Source: Typha latifolia (taxonomy: Eukaryota > Streptophyta > Magnoliopsida > Poales > Typhaceae). Taken from it: a stretch of DNA of 64,000 nt. Below, piece after piece: positions 1-11,316 of the stretch; the stretch's first letter is position 1, and every line of letters starts with the position of its first letter. The stretch lies in the NCBI GenBank assembly GCA_019914945.1, contig CM034099.1:4774001-4838000 (forward strand), read 5' to 3'. Made by a program: the position numbers and the translations under genes. The notes beneath the pieces were generated by a model. That model had not been told where the DNA came from and did no database searches. It saw nothing but the letters and a program-made list of their open reading frames with translations.

Positions 1-549
1 AACACAAATCGTAAAAATTTCCACAAAACTATTGACATCACGCTACTTGAAAGTTGAAACAAGCGAATCGTATGGTTAAAGACGCGAAATTGCGATCGGG
101 AAGAGGCGGAGTAGACCTTGGCCAGGGGAAGGGTTGCTTGGCCTTCGTCTCCTTGGTCGCCGCAACCCCTTTGGTACGTGAGCTGTACGAAGCATCGCGC
201 ATCGCAACTCCATTGTGAGAGAGATGGCGAGAGTAGGAGGAGATGTTACAGAATTGGGGTTGATTTCTTCGGGGCAAAGTACGTGCGAGGTTAAGATACG
301 GTGGCTTGCCTCCGATTCTGATAGCACTTGGCACTTTTGCCCACGAAAATTTATATCTATACCAATGTTAACTATATCTATATTTCTGCCTATCTATATC
401 CCGCCTCACAAAAAATTCATCGAATTAGGCATGGCCTTATAAGCTAATGGAAGCGCTATTCTTCCTAAAAATAAAATCCGGTCCATTTTGATTCTAGCCC
501 ATGGGCCGGCTCGAGACCTATACGTCGAGCACATGAAATGGATAGAGAG

Positions 550-615
<66 letters not shown>

Positions 616-682
616 GAGGCGGGCAAAGTAAAACCTAAAGACCTCTCTTCTCTTGCCTCACTACTCCTCAGCTTGCTTCGCA
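1..682. other. 5' flank of the KH-domain gene
   Basis: No convincing gene. Short open frames occur on both strands but none resembles a known protein or has codon-like structure. The right end holds a compound (TA)n(GA)n microsatellite, followed by GA-rich and then CT-rich sequence leading into the start codon at 683, so it probably contains the promoter and 5' UTR of that gene. No clear TATA box can be separated from the TA repeat. Confidence 0.5.
552..612. repeat. Compound (TA)n-(GA)n microsatellite
   Basis: About 32 bases of alternating TA pass directly into about 30 bases of alternating GA. It lies 70 bases upstream of the KH-protein start codon, so it is in the core promoter or 5' UTR. 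A similar compound repeat lies just upstream of the intact GPAT gene. Confidence 0.95.
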
Positions 683-3600
683 ATGGATTCTCCTGGCTCG
701 CCTTACGCCTCCTCTCCCGAATCCGCCCCGAAGCGGTCGCAGCGTCCTAGATCCCCGACTCCAGGTGAGATCTCTTATCTTTTCTGCTATTTTATCATTA
801 GTTTAATTTGTTTTGTTGGGTGGAATCTTGATCTCGTGATGTGATTGGATGTGATTTATGGTGGATGGGGAATCTAGGTCGATGGAGGATTAGAGGCTGT
901 TTTCTTTCTTTGCATCACAAAACGATTTGAATTTATTTGAGTCAGAAAGTATGGCAGGAGTCTTGATAGATTGGGATATTCGAGAAAGAAATTACGAATC
1001 TAAGCTGATATGGGGGGAAGAAAAGAAAAGAAAAGGTGTTTTTTTTTCCTGCTTTTAAGTATAAGATGTGGGTTACGACCCCTTTATATGTAGCACTGGT
1101 TGCTACTTTGGTCAATTTAGATGCTTAGATATTTTCTGCATATGTGTAAGTCAAACAAATTGTTTCTCAACTGTTAGATTCTCATTATGCCTTTCTCTTT
1201 CAGATGATAAGGAAAAATCGACACACATAAGGTTTCTTGTGTCAAATACGGCAGCAGGGTGTATCATTGGGAAGGGTGGTGCATCAATTAATGAATTTCA
1301 GTCACACTCTGGAGCGCGTATCCAAATATCACGCAGCCATGAGTTCTTTCCAGGAACATCTGATAGAATAGTAATGATTTCTGGTGAATTTAATTTAGTA
1401 ATCAAGGCGATGGAACTGATACTTGAGAAATTGTTGGCGGAGGTGATTATTATATGAGCATTCAACTTTATCTATTTATGCTTCTTGTGACTTTTCTTGA
1501 AACTCCTTCATTTACTTTCAGGCAGAAGACAGCAATGATGCGGACACTAGATCAAAAGTTAGGCTAGTCGTTCCAAATAATTCATGTGGTGGCATAATTG
1601 GAAAAGGAGGATCTACCATAAAGTAGGATGCTTTACATTTATACCTCAGTGAAAATCTATTTTCTGATTTTTGACTTCTGGATTCTGAAAATTTTCCTTT
1701 TGACATAATGTGTTCTTTCTTCAGGTCACTTATTGATGAATCTCACGCTGGAATTAAGATATCACCTCAAGATAATAACTTTGCGGGGTTGCATGATAGG
1801 CTGGTTACGGTTACAGGGTCATTTGATGAACAGATGCGAGCTATCTTTTTGATAGTGTCTAAGTTATTGGAGGATACTCATTATCCACCAAGTTTAAGTT
1901 CCCCATTTCCATATGCAGGTATCAATCGACAATTTTTTATCACTTCAGCTTGGTAATTTTCTTGTTATAACTCTGTATTTTAATTTTCTGATTTTGTTTC
2001 TTCTTTTCTTTTTCCATTATGACAATTAGGTGTCAACTTTCCTGGTTATCCTGGTGTTCCAGTTGGCTATATGCTTCCTTCTGTAGGATACAACACAAGT
2101 AATTATGGATTGAATGGAAATGGAGGAAGATACCCAAATAATAAGGTTAGGTTTAATTTTTATTTCGTGTTGTAAAGTAGCTTCTTATGTATATATGCCC
2201 TGTTTGAGAAGGGACATAATTATATTCTCTATACATTTTACAGCGTAAACTTGAACCTATTAAACTGCTATTGTGATACTGTAGAGTCAAAATTGGTTTA
2301 TTTTCCTTTTCAATTATACTGTTCTTAAAGGACTGCCAAATCTTAATTGCATTGTCTTCAACATTTGGACTTTGTGTTGGATTAGCCCAGTTTAGGGAAA
2401 CAATAAAAGCAACGGTCTAGAATACGGTTTGAGTTTCGACTAAACAGTTTGATTTTGGTTGGGATCAGTCTGGAATCCATGCCAAAAATGAAACCAGCTT
2501 TGGTGTTTTGTTGGTTTCAACCTCAGTTTGGTTGTTTTGGCTGAAACTGACTAAACCCGTAATTTCATATCTAATTTAGGTTATTGGTTCTGATTTTAGG
2601 GGTTTTTCTACTTAGATTGCAAACCTGACCCAGGAAACAACAAATTATTAGCTTGCAACTCTCACCCCTCAAGTACGTCCCTTGAAATCAAAATCAAACT
2701 GTCTTCCCTCTTCTTGGTGCAAACAAAACTCCGATCAAAATCAAACTGTCTTCCCTTTATTTGGGGCAAACAAAACTCCGACTGACAAACCTTCACATTT
2801 GAAAGGACCTGCTCTTTTGAACATGTGAAGCCTGTTGAGCCATTTTTAAGTGCCAGTTCCTTTTCTGGTGTTTTCCGTTCTATTAGTAATTTTGATTCTT
2901 TCCTTAATGATGAACACAAACAAGACCGGAATGATATATTAGTGCTGGTTTATATATATACTTTAGTAAACAATGCTTCTTATGAAATGTCTACCAGGGT
3001 AGGGCATCTGCTGCATCGCCCCAAAATGGCCAGGACAACTCGGTTACTATTGGTGTTGCAGATGAGCATATTGGTGCTGTTGTTGGTCGCGGAGGAAAGA
3101 ACATAATGGAGATTAGTCAGGTGTGCTTATTCATTGTCATGTCCTTAAGTTATTTTACTCCTTTATGCAAGTGCTCTATCCACGTGCTGGTGATATTGTG
3201 AAAGGAGCAAGGTATTGCTCTGAACGAGATATTGTTCCTATTTACTCCATCTCTGTTCTAACAGAAGAAAAGATATGTGTAGAATCTCTATGATAAAATG
3301 CAAGAAAGATGAAAATCCAACTTCCCTTCCCGATCTATAGGATTTAAAAACATTTGTTTTTGGTGATACAAATTAAATAAGATGGCATAGATTCTTCTTG
3401 GTTCATAATAATATTTTTCTTTTATGAAAAAAATTTAGTATGTAAATAGTTAGTCAATCTTTTCCTAAGAAAGACGGGATTGCTTCAATATGCAGGTTAG
3501 CGGAGCTAGGATTAAGATATCAGATAGGGGTGATTTCATAACCGGCACGTCTGACAGGTACTGGGGCTTGTCTATCATTCTTATTCTTCTTCCTATTGCC

Positions 3601-3753
3601 CGTCAAGTGTGTGTAGATCTGATGTGTATGCTTGTGGCTGATTTCTGATACACCTTTCCTTGTAGGAAAGTAACAATCACTGGATCACCAGAATCTATTA
3701 GTACTGCTGAGAGTATGATCATGCAGAAGGTCTCATCTAGCTTAGAGAGGTGA
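683..3753 (+). CDS. BTR1: Triple-KH RNA-binding protein, BTR1/NOVA-like
   Basis: Eight exons: 683-764, 1204-1442, 1522-1622, 1725-1918, 2030-2145, 2998-3120, 3496-3557, 3666-3753. They sum to 1005 nt, or 334 residues. Three KH domains are visible by their GXXG loops: GKGG at residues 50-53, GKGG at 134-137 and GRGG at 274-277. Conserved stretches such as FFPGTSDR and [12 protein letters not shown] surround them. Order and spacing match Arabidopsis BTR1, a single-stranded RNA-binding protein known for binding tobamovirus RNA; the NOVA/PCBP group is the wider family. The N-terminus is a short Ser/Pro-rich leader ([19 protein letters not shown]), and the start follows a GA/CT-rich leader. All introns have GT-AG ends. 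Intron 5 (2146-2997) is long and carries a 47-bp tandem duplication. An RNA-binding role in mRNA regulation or virus restriction is inferred from the family. Confidence 0.9.
2687..2780. repeat. Two tandem copies of a 47-bp unit in intron 5
   Basis: Units 2687-2733 and 2734-2780 both begin ATCAAAATCAAACTGTCTTC and end GCAAACAAAACTCCG. They differ at only a few central positions. The period is exactly 47 and the array lies inside an intron of the KH-protein gene. Confidence 0.9.
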
Positions 3754-5737
3754 CAACCTATCTTGACGAAATTTTGTGCTATTTAAGTGTCCCGCTGGCA
3801 GATTCTTAACCTGGAGATTCTCAGACGCAGTGCTCTGGAAAATTTTCTAGGTAAATGGTGTACTTCCAGGGCCTGTAATTTATTATTTGAAGAAAGGTTG
3901 AAGTAAAAGGCCCTCTCTGAAACGTATGTTACATTTCTCATTTGGTGTGTTTTGGGCTCTCTGTAATGATTCTGACCATTTTAGTTAGGAAAACTTCTGC
4001 TGATCTCTTACATCCAGTGGTCTAGGTGGACTGAAATTACCATTTCGTTGTCATAATGAGCAAACTCAATGTTACACATCTATTCAGCTTAATTTATCTT
4101 GTTTTTCCTATTCGAAGCCTACTTTTGTTATGTCTTTTATCTGTTCTTTTCTGTTTTCTTTTTTCATTTTTTTACAGTATGAGCACACCTTATTTCTTTT
4201 TAATCTTCTTCCCCTCGTTTCACTATCTGATCAGTGATGTTTGCTTTTCAATATTCTACCCAAGCATTCAGTTTTGATAGGTTATTCTTGAGTTGATAAG
4301 TTATGAAATTAGATATGGTTTTCGCCGGAACTAATTTTGAGGATCCTAACCGTCAATCAAATGCATGTCAATATATCAGTCCCACACATCCGACGGAACT
4401 CATGGGTCGGTCTGCACGAGATCGGTGATGGAATTCCAATCCAAGAGTTTCCTCTGCCTATGTTGATTCAAAGTTTATCACAAGAAATTAGTAACGCGAT
4501 GTAATAATGTAATACTTTGGAATGGTAAACAACTCACTTGCATGGGTTAGTCCTTTTTTCTCTCCTCCTGCATGGCTAAGATATGAACTGAGACAGAAGA
4601 TTCCTTAGATTATTGTTTTAAAATGTCTTAGAAGCTAATGGCCGATGTGACAGCATGATAACAAACCAATCAGAATTGATTCCTTATATCTTCTTTGCTG
4701 AAATTTTTATCCAGAAAAGGGCTCTTCTTCTTCTTCTCTCTCTCTTACAATCAATATTCCAGTATTATGCATTATTAAAATGAAAATATTACTATTTCTT
4801 TTCTGTAAGAAGTGTTGATAATATCAAAGATTAAACGCCTGATAACTAATATATCCTAAAAAATTTCCATATTTTTAGAATATAAAATATAAAAATTGTC
4901 ATTATTTAACGGCTTAAGTTCTTAAAGCATTTGTAAGTTAACACATATTTCCATCAAATAAGAAAAGGAAAGGAATAGCACAACACAGTCATCTTTGAAT
5001 CCAATTTGGCATTTGGCTACTTCTACTTGGAGATAGCCCAACATTTATTTCTCTTAATATTCCTGACTGAGACTTTTATACATAGAAAATAAGGTAACTC
5101 TAGCCTCTTGGAAGAAATCAGTGTGCTACCTCTAACAATGGCACCTCCAATGAAGAGCTAGCATATAACAAATACCACCAGCCTTTAGTCACATTGTAAG
5201 TAGTGTTAATTAATTGATTGGTTTTTGTTGCTTTGGATGCAGTTTCTGACAACTGTAACAACCAATAATTAATCCAAGCTTCTGAGCTCTTCCTTCCACC
5301 TATTTGCCCTTCCCCTCTTAAACAATTGCACCAATGCTCCCTTTGAAGTGTTCAAATCAACCATACAAGTCTTGTAACAAATCAAACCACCTATTCCCAT
5401 TGCATGAAGCCCAACAAAGGAATTAAAAAAAGATAAGAAAGCAAGTACTTGGAGTTATCAAAATAATTTGAGCTTGCCCACCCATTGCACCATTGAGTAT
5501 TCTAATGCTCACTGAGCATTATTATATTGCAGAATGCAGATAGATTTGTAACCTTTTGGGCTTGGTGCATTTGAGGGAGGCTCAAGTAGGGATGTTTCTA
5601 AGTGTTCAGTTGACTTGGAAGGTTCTTAAATCTCTTCATCTCATCTCACATCTCATCCTTTATAGCCCTCTTGTAAAGGTTTCTTCTGGTGTGGTAGCTA
5701 CTAGTAGAGAAGAGGATAGAAGTCAATTAGCCTAAGG
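3754..5737. other. Intergenic region between KH-protein and STOP1-like genes
   Basis: Begins with the 3' UTR of the KH gene and ends with the promoter and leader of the zinc-finger gene. The open frame at 4056-4277 is T-rich low-complexity sequence and I do not call it. The stretch near 4330-4450 is more GC-rich than its surroundings but shows no recognisable coding frame. A TTTATAG element around 5659-5665, about 75 bases before the ATG at 5738, could be a weak TATA box. Confidence 0.5.
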
Positions 5738-6817
5738 ATGTTCCCAGGAGATAGTACTCCATATTTCCACCACAATTCACAAGTCTTCAATCAGATCTTC
5801 CATGCCCCCGGAGACTTGATCCCTTCTTTGGCAACGGCGGCGGCGACCGCCCCAGCCGTCTCAAGATCCGTGGGCTCGCATCCACTGCTGTATAATCTCT
5901 CAATCCTAAAGGAGAAAGTCCAGCAGCTGCAATCCTTTGTCAGCCTTGTGGTGGCCGCCGACCTGATGCAACCGGAGTCTGCAACCGCTGCGGTCTCGGG
6001 AGCCCGCACGTTGATCCAGGAGATCGTCATGGCGGCCTCGTCGATGATGTGTGCTTTCCAACAGACGATGATCGGAGAAGAAGGGATCGCCGGCCAACAT
6101 GACCACGGCCCGTCTCAATCTACTAGCGAAAGCATGTCTCATCTCATTCACAACCTGGACTTTGGTAGAAAAGGCGACAACATCTATAGTACTACTAGTA
6201 CTACTTTTGACAAGAGCAATGGGTCACCTACGTCGACTACCACTGCATGCGATATAATCGAATTGGACGCAGCCGATCTGCTAGCCAAGTTCACACATTA
6301 CTGCCAAGTTTGTGGCAAAGGATTCAAGCGAGATGCCAACCTAAGGATGCACATGAGAGCCCATGGAGACGAGTACAAGACTAACTTAGCCCTGATCAAC
6401 CCTACCAAGGTCATCAATGGAGGCAACCCAACCCACAAAGACTGCGCAACCACGTCCACTAAGTACTCGTGCCCACACGAAGGTTGCAGGTGGAACAAGA
6501 AGCACGCCAAGTTCCAGCCGTTAAAATCTATGGTATGTGTCAAGAATCACTACAAGAGGAGCCACTGCGCTAAGATGTACGTATGCAACCGGTGCAATCG
6601 CAAGCAATTCTCGGTCCTCTCGGATCTAAGGACGCATGAGAAGCACTGTGGGGATCGCAAGTGGATGTGCACGTGCGGGACGACGTTCTCGCGGAAGGAT
6701 AAGCTCCTGGGGCACGTCTCGCTGTTCGTCGGGCATGCGCCGGCGGCGAGCTGCTTTGCGAAGCAAGGGAAGGTGGAGGGCGGTGAGGTGGAGATGCAGC
6801 AGATGGATTTTAGTTAG
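5738..6817 (+). CDS. STOP1: STOP1/ART1-type C2H2 zinc-finger transcription factor
   Basis: Intronless frame of 359 residues. The signature [20 protein letters not shown] leads into four zinc fingers at about residues 188-210 (CX2C...HX3H), 242-277 (long C2H2 with a [11 protein letters not shown] insert), 280-302 and 308-333. These are the fingers of STOP1 (SENSITIVE TO PROTON RHIZOTOXICITY 1) and rice ART1. Those factors act in the nucleus to switch on malate efflux, aluminium tolerance and low-pH genes. The N-terminal half is Ala/Thr-rich and predicted to be less ordered; it includes FGRKGDNIY, typical of the family. At 359 residues it is shorter than STOP1 or ART1 (over 450), mostly through a compact N-terminus. 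It could therefore be a STOP2/ART2-like paralogue rather than the main orthologue. The ATG at 5738 is the first in frame and gives the family-like start. The stop is TAG at 6815-6817. Confidence 0.87.
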   Translation: MFPGDSTPYFHHNSQVFNQIFHAPGDLIPSLATAAATAPAVSRSVGSHPLLYNLSILKEKVQQLQSFVSLVVAADLMQPESATAAVSGARTLIQEIVMAASSMMCAFQQTMIGEEGIAGQHDHGPSQSTSESMSHLIHNLDFGRKGDNIYSTTSTTFDKSNGSPTSTTTACDIIELDAADLLAKFTHYCQVCGKGFKRDANLRMHMRAHGDEYKTNLALINPTKVINGGNPTHKDCATTSTKYSCPHEGCRWNKKHAKFQPLKSMVCVKNHYKRSHCAKMYVCNRCNRKQFSVLSDLRTHEKHCGDRKWMCTCGTTFSRKDKLLGHVSLFVGHAPAASCFAKQGKVEGGEVEMQQMDFS

Positions 6818-7678
6818 TTGGAGGTGTGGACAATGAATATATAATGGTAGTGACTGTAGACATTTTTCACTACATTTTTGGATGATGGAAGTTGTAGTAT
6901 GATGTAATTTTTTTGAAGGTGATTTATTATCCAAGGGTGCAGTGAATGAAATTTGTTTGAGGTTTGAAGTTTATAATTAGAAGTCTGCGTGCTTTAAAAT
7001 CAATCAAGCGAGAAAATATGGATAACGGTGTAGTGAGATCATGCATTTTCTTGATTAGACGTCACATACCACAACATCAACTTTCGAATTATATGGCAAG
7101 CATACTACGATGTGGTTAATTAAGTTATAAATGTATATTTTAGAGTGTCTAAATGCTAATTTATTAGTTGAAAATTTGTAGACATTAAAGATGAGATGCG
7201 ATGCGATTTGAGATGATCCCGCTCTCGGGTGTCGAAATGAAGACCAGGAGATTGAACGTTTGACTTCTCCGAGCCGACTTTTCGACTGATTTGGTACAGT
7301 TTGTGGGTCCCACAGGTATGTATAGTTCGCATAATAGAATAGTATGCGACTACTAAATCCGGGATAAGTAGTTCCTATATAAGAGCATCGACGATTGATT
7401 ACTTTCCGCATAAATGTTTTTATCTGCGCATCTACGTTCAGTCAAACGAGCTATTTAGTATCAGAGTATGAGAAGCGAAGCTCGAAGCCCTTTATAGTTT
7501 TATTCCCTCGTCTTCCCCACTCGAAACCCTCCCTCGTCTCCTTCGCCTCCAAATCCAACCTCGAATTCCCGAACTATGTGGGAAACAAAAATTTGGGTCT
7601 TACTCCCCTCGATTTAATCTCCCTCCTATCTCTTTCTCCCTCTAAATTCGCTGTCGGACGACCCCCTCTACCTCCTAG
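6818..7678. other. Intergenic region and NAC promoter/leader
   Basis: Holds the 3' UTR of the zinc-finger gene and the promoter of the NAC gene. A TATATAA motif lies at 7376-7382. From about 7480 to 7678 the + strand is pyrimidine-rich (many CTC and TCC runs), as expected of a long 5' UTR. No gene is seen on either strand. Confidence 0.55.
7376..7382 (+). promoter_or_regulatory. Probable TATA box of the NAC gene
   Basis: TATATAA followed by a G and then a CT-rich leader, about 300 bases before the NAC start codon. The position is reasonable for a gene with a long pyrimidine-rich 5' UTR. Assigned by motif only. Confidence 0.4.
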
Positions 7679-10600
7679 ATGAACCCTAACCCCTCATCCT
7701 CCAATCCACCTCCTTCCTCGGCGCCCCTTGCGCCGGGCTTCCGATTCCACCCAACCGACGAGGAACTCGTCATCTACTACCTCAAAAGGAAGGCCTTGGG
7801 CCGTCCCCTTCGCGTGGACGCCATCGCCGAGGTCGATCTCTACAAGTGCGAGCCATGGGACCTCCCCTCGAGGTCCAGGATTCGTAGCCGCGACATGGAG
7901 TGGTACTTCTTTAGCCCACTCGATCGCAAGTGCGCGAGCAAGTCTCGCACCAATCGAGCCACGTCTATGGGCTACTGGAAGACGACCGGGAAGGACCGGG
8001 AGGTCCGCCATGGCGGGCGTGTCGTGGGAATGAAGAAGACGCTTGTGTTCCACACTGGTCGGGCCCCGAAAGGCGACAGGACTAATTGGGTCATGCATGA
8101 GTATCGCCTCGAGGGCGAGGAACTCGCGAATGTTGGAATTCCACAGGTATGTGCTTGTGATTCCTTTCGGTTAAAAGTTGTGGTCTTTGATATGATTCGT
8201 TGTCGTCGATGCTGATTTGCGATTGTGGGTGGGAAGGATTCGTACGTTGTTTGTCGGATTTTTCAGAAGAATGGTTCAGGGCCGCAGAATGGAGCTCAGT
8301 ATGGGGCACCATTTGTTGAGGATGAGTGGGAGAATGAGGTTGGTTGTCTACCTGTGGTGAGAGATGGTGAGAACGATGAAATTAATGATTCTGTGAAGCA
8401 AGAATACCTCCAGACAGATGATCTTTTGCAGGTATTTTTCATTCTTTCAGACAGATATTCGATCTATATGTCTTCCTTGAAATTTTAATTTGCAGGAAGG
8501 TCTGATAAATTTGATGATTATTAGCTCTAGGTGATTTCCATTTGATTTTGTTAGCCTTGTAGTTATTAATGTACTTTTAACTGAAATTGTTAGCTGAACT
8601 CATCAATAATCAACTTGGTCATTAACGCGCCTTTTCATTATCCATTGGCAAGTTCGGACTGGCTGGGTGGTCGAGTTGAGATTTTCTCTACTGCTTTTAG
8701 GTTATGACCGGTTTCTTTTGGACATCAGAATGTGTAGGATAGATTCTGGCAAAGTGTGTCCTATGTTTGTGTTGGAGCTTCTTATATCTTATTAGGGGAC
8801 TCAACATAGTAAATATATGAAATACTACCAAGTTATACAGCCATTTTAAATACTGTCCATAGTAGGTATCCTTTGATGTTTATAAGAAAAAAAAAAGGAT
8901 TAATCATCAGATCTGGTTTTTAACAAATTACATGTAGTGGAGTTGACTAGTGCAGCAGAAGAAGCTTGATTTGATTTTGCATCTGTTTGTTTGTATGTTG
9001 TTGCCACGTATGACGGATGAACCTGGTGAATATTTTTTTGTGGGTTGGAACAGATAATACTTTCTCCATGTATGTGGTTTGGTATATGCATTTAGTGAAA
9101 CCTTTTTGGGATATGTATAAAGAATTACTGAATATGGACTTGGTGGTTGATGGTTGATGGTTCACATGTTCAATCTTTTCATGGATCATTTCAACAATTG
9201 AATCCTACCTTGAACTACATAGTTCTTATGAGGACACTATGTTCAGGCTTCAATTAAGCGAAATGTAAAATTTCTAGGGGAGAAGGCGGCATATCCTTTT
9301 CCTAATCCATTGAGATATGTATGCATTCTAATGTCACAGAGGGGCTTTTAGTGATGCATGATGAGGTTCTTATTTGCCTCCCAATCTCCAGACCATTCTT
9401 AGGTAATATAAAATTCATGGAACGTACATAAACTTCTATTTGCAATTAGTGCAGGCAGCTGCTTTATTTCATTTCTCAATGCAACTAAAAGTTTAGTTCC
9501 ACTTATATCTCTGAGTGATATCTGTGTTTTATTTATACTGATCATATTGATTGCTTCCAGAATCAGGACCTGGGTTATCATCATGAGATTCCTCCTCTTT
9601 TGGCACCAGAGTTTGATGAGCAGGACATTAGTGGTCATCCAGAAGATCCAGTTATTTCACCGGAGGAGGTTCTGGAAGATCCAAATATCATTGATGACAT
9701 GATCGAGTGTATGGACGAACCCACACAACAGAATTGCCCTGCACCCAATGAAGTTAAGGAAGAAATTTCTATTACTGCAGATTGCTCTCATGGTCCTGCA
9801 AAGAATGATGGATACCTTGAGCTGAATGATTTTGCGAATAGTGATTATGTGAGTGATCCTTCAAGTGATGACTCCGTAGTTTGGGCCTTAAGGTCATGCA
9901 GTACTTTGAAGTCTTTGAGTGGACTAGATGGAAGAAGTAACTTGGAAGAAGTACTTAATGTTGAGGAGTTCTTCAGTAGTACAAATAGAAGTAGTGATCA
10001 GCCAGATCAGTTGCCATTCTGCCCCTCAATTCAGGATAATTCTTATATAGAGCCAAGTGACATGCTTGAACCCCCTCTTGTTGGTGATAGTTATTCTGAT
10101 GAGGCAGCTGTCACCAACATGGTATTTCATGATGCATCTAGTGATGATCTTGCAATTGCAGAGGATGACATTGTACAACTGAATAAACTTAAGTACTCAC
10201 CTGTTGCTAGTCCATCTGAGATTGATCCAGTAGATGACTTAATAGCATACTTTGATACCACAGATGATAATGTACACTATGATAATTTCGGTTCTGAGCC
10301 CAATTCAGAGTGCTTTGATTCTTATTTCCTAGATAGATCCATCTTCACTCAACAGGTATGCTGTTTCTTATCTTAATCCAAGAAATGCTTGCTACATATT
10401 CTGGACAAGCAACTATTCATTGAGATTTTATATGAAATTGGGATTACCAAATAATATGGATATTTCAATACAGGTCAATAATGTTAATGATACTTCGTCT
10501 AGTATTGTCCCAATGGCTATAGAACAAGATAATACATGTCGTGCATCATCCTCTGCTGTGCAACCTGAGGCTAATGATGAGTCAAGTAGTAAAATCAAGG

Positions 10601-11316
10601 ATCTCACTGCTGTGTCAGGTATGCTTTTCTGTTTTACAGTAAAACCCCTCCAAAAAGCTTCACTGATTCAGCGTATCATTCTAAAAAAAGGGCAATGCTT
10701 TATTACCTCATATTCCTTCTGTCTTTTCCCTCATATTAGCAAGTTTGTTGATCCTCATCGAATCTTTCTTCTTATCTGTAACTTCTGAGGTTTTATAATT
10801 AGTTACCGGCTATCTTGTTTGGATCATTTTGGCACTTTACACTTTCATTTTATGAATCTGAGGTTTTCTGGTTTCCCCGCTCCAGATGTCGAAGGGAATG
10901 ATATTGGCAATAAGTCTGTTGGAAAACATCTTATTAACATGTTGGGGTCAATCTCTGCACCCCCTGCCTGTGCAGCTGAATTTCCTGCTGGTTCAGGAAA
11001 GTCTCTCGGGCCGATCTCCACAAACCACTCATCTAGCTCAGTCCGTGTCACTGCTGGTATCATCCAAATAGCTGAATTGACATTGACAGGTAGTGCAGAG
11101 CGCTGGTCCTTGCAGAAGAATGCAGACTTTGGGTTCCTTGTCTCCTACGACATGACTGATAGTGTATCTAGAAAATCTTTTGACTTTGAGCCAATTGCAA
11201 AGATGCATGATGGTGCAATGTCAATAGTGCTGCGAGGGGGCTTCTATCTCTTCTTCTTCTCTGCAGTGATTCTGACATTAAGCTATAAGGTGGGAATGTG
11301 CATCTATAACAGGTAA
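7679..11316 (+). CDS. Membrane-anchored NAC transcription factor (NTL type)
   Basis: Five exons: 7679-8146, 8237-8431, 9561-10355, 10474-10618, 10886-11316. They total 2034 nt, or 677 residues. The NAC DNA-binding domain covers about residues 18-166, with all five subdomains visible: [48 protein letters not shown] with the [15 protein letters not shown] motif, and DSYVVCRIF after the first intron. The exon 1/2 break inside the last subdomain is the usual NAC position. The long acidic middle is a likely activation region. The last 30 residues contain a hydrophobic segment ([18 protein letters not shown]) followed by a short tail. This is the hallmark of NTL proteins, which sit in the ER or plasma membrane and are released by proteolysis under stress. 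Which NTL orthologue it is cannot be fixed here. Confidence 0.92.

Noticed and set aside
465..683. Minus-strand frame of 72 residues with Leu-Ser and Ile-Tyr runs
   Set aside because: It is a translation of the (TA)n/(GA)n microsatellite, not a gene.
7694..8098. 134-residue minus-strand frame opposite the NAC gene
   Set aside because: Shadow frame in GC-rich NAC-domain sequence; the + strand encodes a clear NAC domain.
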